64,000 nucleotides of DNA, taken from contig OX345637.1 in the NCBI GenBank assembly GCA_947044365.1, positions 3,954,501 through 4,018,500 on the forward strand. The letters are read 5' to 3'. This document shows positions 59,101 to 64,000 of this stretch, in pieces. The DNA is from Petrosia ficiformis (lineage: Eukaryota > Porifera > Demospongiae > Haplosclerida > Petrosiidae). The notes beneath the pieces are model-generated. The model did not search any database and was not told where the DNA came from. It was given only the letters and a program-made list of their open reading frames with translations. Within the stretch, counting starts at the first letter, position 1. Every line of letters starts with the position of its first letter. A program made the translations under genes and the position numbers.

Positions 59101-61238
59101 TGTGTAAATTAAGGCATACACAAAATTAACATTTGAAATTTGAGCCTTCATTCGTTTGTGCTGACATTTCAACATTTACATTCTGCATTAATGAGCTCTT
59201 GATGACTGTTGGATTGCCGTTTTGTTGCTGCAAAATGTTTCTGACACCCTTTAAACAATGTAGAACGGAACTTTAAACAGGAAATAGTCCAAAATTGACA
59301 GTTTAGTAGACCAGTTATAAATATGCATATTTAATAAATTTAAGCTAACCACAATTTGCATGTAGCAAACTGTTATAATTGCTGGTGATACTACAAAACA
59401 TGATCTTAAAGTGGAGTTACATCAGTTAACACTGGTTTATAATACCCAGTAGATCAAATATTAAGTACTCATATCGTGTAGAGTAAGTGAGTATACATAC
59501 TAGTGTATTGATAACGATGAATATTATACTTATTGTTGTTTCAAAAAATTTCGTGTTTACATTGTGTCAACTATAAAATTGAACCGCATAGCCACACTCT
59601 ACAGCTACATGTGTCAAGAAGATGGGCACTAGGGAGTATGAGATTGCTTGCTGTGTTCATAGCTACCATATCTACAGGCACATCTGGGAAGCAGCTGTTG
59701 GAGAAACTCTTATTTGTGAGAGAGAACCAACTAATCATAATGATAGAAATGCAGCAGTAATAAAAGCTGGAATGATTGTAGGACATCTACCTAAGAAGAT
59801 ATCCAGAGTGTGCTCGTTATTTCCTGTGGAGAGGCCAACATGAGGATAAACGTGACTCTAGACTACTAGACTAGTGTGAATATTCAATGACACTTTTATT
59901 TCAATGTTCTATAATAATACGTAATAGAAAATATTTTGTGTGATTAATTTTCGCTCTTTCGTCCACCCACGAATTATTTTTAACAATGAAAATTAACCAA
60001 ACTATGGTACTAGTGTTATATACATAATAGAATAGTAGATTCTATAAAGAAATCCATACTACTAATTCAGGAAAGCCACAAACCTTGTAAGTGTTTGTAA
60101 TACCTATAGTGAATTAAACCTACATTCTTTTATGAACTATGATATTGGTGCTAGTACTAACTATATAATTAGTTGTATGTGAAGTTGTTGAATAACCTCT
60201 GATTTGTTTTGTTATGTTCCTTAATAATGTACATGTATAATTATAATCAACTTAGTCGTGTGTTATATTTTTTCTATCCTGGTTTCTAGTTAACATTAAA
60301 GAACTTGAGAAGACGTCTTGATAAAAAAAAAAAACCTCTAATTGTTCACAACACTATTATCAACAAAGAACCAACCCACCGAACTGTGTGTGTATATGGA
60401 ACAATAGAAACAATAAGTCTGACACATAATAATAGTACTTTACTATAAACAGACCCTGATATAATATTGACAACACAGCTATTCATAGTGTGATAGAGTT
60501 TTAAGAACTTTACTCCAAGGAATGGTTTGACTCAAAATTCTTATTGCAAGCAGGTGATGTTACTAAAGCTCAAATAATAACAACTCTATCTAACACATAA
60601 CAACATGATAAACAGAATCTGCAATCAATGAAAGGTTACAACAGATTTATGATTCCTAGTTTCACTCACATAACCAATGTTTCTTGCTTCCTCTGCTAGC
60701 TTACTGGTCAGTATGCTAACAGAATTTTCAGGTTGATCAAACCAACTGATATCTTCATTCAACATTGCTTTGAAAGAGATTAGCCCAACTTTCTCAGTTA
60801 TTTGGAGCTCACAAATCCCAAAACATAATATCTGGAAATCAAGAGTATTTTATATACAATATGTGTGTAATTACTCACACTGATGAATGCTAGTACCAAA
60901 AGCAAAACACCCCATGTTGATGCAATAATGGAATAAAAACTTGCACCACTGATTACATCATTAGAGTCTGTGTTAATCAGATTCTATATAGATGACAATA
61001 ATCTTAACTTAAAAGAAACAATCAAAAATACCTCTGCTACCCTTAGGTAGAAAATATTGTTCAATGGAAAAGCTATACCAATTCCTATGAATGCTAGGAT
61101 TCCAATAATTAGAGCTACCCAGTGGTGTTTGTGGAAACATAATTTTAGCACCTCCTTCACTGCAATACATGAGTACCATTTTCTGTGAGTGTACTTATGC
61201 GTTGTCGTGTGTAAAAGTGGCATCTTTTCATTGATTTC
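56156..61238 (-). pseudogene. ABCB/MDR-type transporter, C-terminal half, signature motif lost
   Basis: Exons: 61238-61032, 60983-60879, 60831-60670, 59060-58687, 58320-58167, 57193-56771 and 56365-56156. Phases agree (544 codons before the stop). The first three and a half exons encode TMD2 helices (HHWVALIIGILAFIGIGIAF, MLNEDISWFD). The last two encode an NBD with Walker A GPSGSGKST, Q-loop GLVSQEAVLF, Walker [13 protein letters not shown] and AHRLSTI. Three defects: between KGTQ and KQR the pentapeptide LSGGQ, the ABC signature, is missing; about 40 residues expected after LLEDTATL (coupling-helix region) are absent; and a TAA follows HRLSTI while homologous sequence continues beyond it with a frameshift. 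The N-terminal half would lie beyond the window or was displaced by the hAT insertion. Family: lipid/xenobiotic exporter. Most likely a pseudogene, though splicing could still yield a truncated protein. Confidence 0.87.
59622..59864 (+). pseudogene. HIRAN-like domain fragment in ABC intron
   Basis: The plus strand encodes HSYHIYRHIWEAAVGETL, CEREPTNHNDRNAAVI and GHLPKKISRVCSLF, then a probable 1-nt shift (LFPVERPT instead of the expected LFLRRG-type ending). The pattern matches HIRAN-like modules found in many repeated metazoan ORFs. It is antisense to the ABC gene and lacks partner exons. Confidence 0.6.
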
Positions 61239-61744
61239 CTGAAAAAAATATAATTAAATTTATGATTTGCAGAGCCATCCCTATATATACATAATTATAA
61301 TTATATACCAAAATTGTAACAATTATATAATTTATCATAAAATTATTAAGTATTTGTCACTACGTGTAGTTAAAGAATTTTTAAAAAGCACTTGTGGCTT
61401 AACTTTCGCACAGCAGAATAAATGCTTTAAAGTGCTTATAGATTGATGAAAAGACTTAAGCCATACCAGGGGTGGATCCTCACATGATGTTACAGTAATG
61501 ATACAATGGTAGAAAGCATCTTGAACAAAGTGGGTAGAGTAGGTTGAGTGGCTACAGCAATGTGGTCAGGGGTATTGTTTTAGTATTATACTGCATGCAA
61601 TCAATTACAGCACCAGCCATGGAACCACCGGCATCATACCTCTGACTGCACAAGTTGACAGACTGAGGTCCCAAATTTCTGTCTGCCTGTCATAACTCAA
61701 CAAAGCTCTTTGAAACCAACTAATGTCTCTTGAATAACAAACTC

Positions 61745-62370
61745 ACCATTTTCTTCTGGGTTCATTCTCTTTATATATCTTAATTTGTTCAGCACAAGAT
61801 ATGTCTTGTACTTCATCTGCTATAACAGAAAAAAGAGGGCATCTTTAATTTCATTCACAATTGTTTCACTAATCATGCCACCAAGAGTATCAATTATCTC
61901 ATTTTGAGTAGTCTTAGAGCAGTATATTGCATTTTTGTGAGCTTTTTGCATAAAATCTGCTAGAATTGTGTCTCCACCTTGTGCTCAAAACTGTAAAAGG
62001 GTTAAAAAGTGCCTAGGTTGTTGCTCACTTTATCAATTTAATGGGAATCATCTCTATGACCCCATAAGGATATGCCTTGATGCCCACATATTACTATTGT
62101 ACCAATCATTGACTTGCTTGACTGTTGTTTTTAATTGTTTCGTACAAATCAGTCAATTGCTGAACAATATTTTTTTCGACCTGACATTACTTCTAAAAAT
62201 GCATCAAACATGGCACATGCAGTTTTATGGTAGTCCGTTGCTACATGAGATGATAAATCGGTCAAGGGCCTTTTTAAATTTCACTAATGGGTACTTAGTT
62301 AATCCACCAAGATTATCTTCTACTGTACGTTTTATTTTAAATACAACACAATACAAACAATAATTCCCGT
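61745..62370 (-). pseudogene. hAT-type transposase remnant (DUF4371 / ZMYM1-like)
   Basis: Minus-strand pieces: GGLTKYPLVKFKKALDRF, LWGHRDDSH, ILADFMQKAHKNAIYCSKTT, QNEIIDTLGGMISETIVNEI and, after a 1-nt deletion, VIADEVQDISCAEQIKI. These follow the DUF4371 pattern (RGHRDD ... NA.Y.SKT.QNE ... ADE..D.S..EQ). Several stops and shifts. The last part mimics a linker exon of the adjacent ABC gene but fits the transposase better. Confidence 0.78.
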
Positions 62371-62608
62371 TATCTGATCTGCTATAAGTGAGCCATGGAA
62401 ACGTTTGGAAGCACGAAGCCTGAAATCATCTTCACTGGTCTCCTTCGAGATTTACTTAAGGACGTTCAAGGTCAGTGAGTGCTTTGTACTTTTGATCATC
62501 TGATAACTGGTTAGCTAACAACATTGACAATAGAATGGAAAAATCATATGGGCCAGTTGCAGGAAGCAGTTGGTGCTTGTACTAGTTACCATGAGGCTAA
62601 TGGCAGCA

Positions 62609-62750
62609 TCATGAGAGGTGGTGGGTGACAGGGGACTCAATGTCATTTTCAATAGTTTCAGTTACATCCTCATCTTCTTGAACTCTCACACTGTTGACAA
62701 AAGGCAAAATCGTCTGCTGTCCTTTAGTGCACTTTCTACTTTTACTACCC
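62609..62750 (-). pseudogene. Probable N-terminal piece of the same hAT transposase
   Basis: MGSKSRKCTKGQQTILPF, then an acidic Glu/Asp stretch, resembles the KGQQTIL.F opening of DUF4371/ZMYM1-like element ORFs. It lies upstream of and on the same strand as 61745-62370, so both are probably parts of one insertion. Confidence 0.5.
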
Positions 62751-64000
62751 ATGTGCAATTTATTGGGCAGAGCCTGATGACTGAATGGGAATGTAAAGTA
62801 TGTAACTTGAAACTGTGGCTTGAAAATAAAAAAGCAGAACTTGACCAGAGAGGAAAAGTATCTTAAAAACATACACAAAAAAAATATTTTGTAAAAAGGG
62901 GGCGGGGCTATAGCCCCTACAGCCCCATGCTAAATCTGCCTCTGAGTACTGACGCTTACAGCACTTTCACTGGAGTAGATTTAAGCCATTCTTAAGTATT
63001 TTAAGCACTCAAGCGCTGTATGTGAAACACTTATGCTGTTAAAGCCAACCAGGCAAAAGTAACCCCTTCAATTTTGGAAGGAAAAGGCAGCTAGTGTTTC
63101 AACCTTAGCTAAACTGTGCACTTATCGTATGAATGCAAAAATTGATGTTAATTAAGAGTAAGTTATGCTTTTAATGTAAGATACTTTTAAATTGTCAGTG
63201 CTTAATGCTTAAGTCCTTTTATTGTCCTTTGCTCCATTCCTGATGTCAGTCATGCACATAATCATTCTGTTTCAATGCCTCTAGAGACTACTTTGCATTA
63301 CTTTGTCAAGACAATAGTTTTAATGGCATGCATCCATATGATTGCTATGGGTTCCACCTAGTATTTATAATTATATAGCTATTATATACTAGGGCGGCAA
63401 AACCACTTCCCTCCAGGGTTCTTGCCAGAAAATCATCACGCAGGATAACAATATTTCAAGCAAATATTGTGGAATACAGTCTTACCTGTAAGAATGGGGA
63501 TTTGAATCGTTATATATATGTTGCCCTAGAAACATACACAATTGAGCATTCTATCAGCAAGACAATCAAGAGAGGTAATGCTACCTTATTAATTATTTAT
63601 AATCAACAGTATTTCTTAACCAGATCACATTGTATATTATCACAGTGTTTGCTTTAAATTTGAAAAGTGTGAAGCCCCATAGCCACTTGTAATCTCTTGT
63701 CTCAGAATACAATATACAATACTGTAACAATACATACAGTGTTTTAAGAAGAGTACAGCTGATGTTTCAAGCATTCAAGAAGAAGGCTACTATTCTTTTC
63801 AAGAAGGGTTCTTTATTTCATTTTTCTTTCCTGTAAATGTTAGAATGCAAGGAATTTCCAAACCTCCAGTGTAGTTGACCCTGTCTCTTAGAAAAAGGGA
63901 CCAGAGGCAAGATATTTGCCATCTTTTATAACTGCTACTGCGTAGCAGTCCGTGGAATTCTGTGACACTCTTGTACAAACAAGCTCTTCATTGATAGCTG
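62751..64000. other. Right end of window
   Basis: AT-rich with short open frames only (e.g. 63469-63657). No splice-consistent exon of the ABC N-terminal half was recognised and no RNA gene was seen. Confidence 0.45.

Noticed and set aside
61745..61818. Linker exon of the ABC transporter
   Set aside because: It has an acceptor and a donor, but ADEVQDISCAEQ continues an upstream DUF4371 transposase peptide with a 1-nt shift, which explains it better.
1..64000. tRNA, rRNA, riboswitch or bacterial-type operon signals
   Set aside because: None seen; intron-containing genes and transposon content exclude a prokaryotic reading.

Overview
The window is eukaryotic. Genes are split into short exons with GT-AG introns, the DNA is visibly AT-rich, and much of it is decayed transposable-element sequence. 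The domain set is animal: a plasmanylethanolamine desaturase, a fatty acyl-CoA reductase, MDR-type ABC transporters and an IgGFc-binding/Calx-beta receptor. Together with a 2A motif (LLLSGDVETNPGPP) and several TE-like ORF families common in sponge and cnidarian genomes, this suggests a sponge, probably a demosponge. That placement is an inference and the weakest statement here.

Layout. 0.16-4.98 kb (-): PEDS1/TMEM189-like desaturase, four exons, apparently intact. 6.36-49.86 kb: a giant imperfect inverted duplication. The left arm is about 6,361-21,745 and the right arm about 24,895-49,857, with a 3.15-kb unique spacer between them. Going inward, each arm carries a fatty acyl-CoA reductase (FAR) gene, Ty3/Gypsy debris with a recognisable 3' LTR, a membrane receptor gene (signal peptide, IgGFc-binding domain, Calx-beta repeat, Ser/Thr-rich stalk, one TM, cytoplasmic tail), a cluster of short repeats, and the C-terminal part of an uncharacterised TE-like ORF. 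The right arm is longer mainly because about 8.7 kb of mobile DNA sits in FAR intron 4 (39.9-48.7 kb). This DNA includes a second Gypsy remnant and a roughly 3.4-kb element that encodes the 2A-bearing repeat protein. The spacer holds a broken ABC-transporter fragment, a Cys-rich ORF and a perfect G-quadruplex motif.

The two copies have decayed reciprocally. The FAR gene is open through 11 exons (525 codons) only in the right arm, while the left copy lacks exon 1 and has frameshifts. The receptor is open (966 codons) only in the left arm, while the right copy has frameshifts and stop codons.

50.2-56.1 kb is repeat-rich: a Cys-rich (CXC-like) TE fragment, a probable MITE, a minisatellite and a Ty1/Copia RNase H remnant. 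56.1-61.2 kb (-) is the C-terminal half of an ABCB/MDR transporter. It has lost exactly the LSGGQ signature and ends at a premature stop, so it is probably a pseudogene. A decayed hAT/DUF4371 transposase (61.7-62.8 kb) lies just upstream of it.

Functionally, FAR (fatty alcohol supply) and PEDS1 (vinyl-ether desaturation) act at the beginning and end of ether-lipid/plasmalogen synthesis and lie in the same neighbourhood. All exon boundaries and duplication limits were read by eye from splice motifs and arm-to-arm comparison; no alignment or database search was run.
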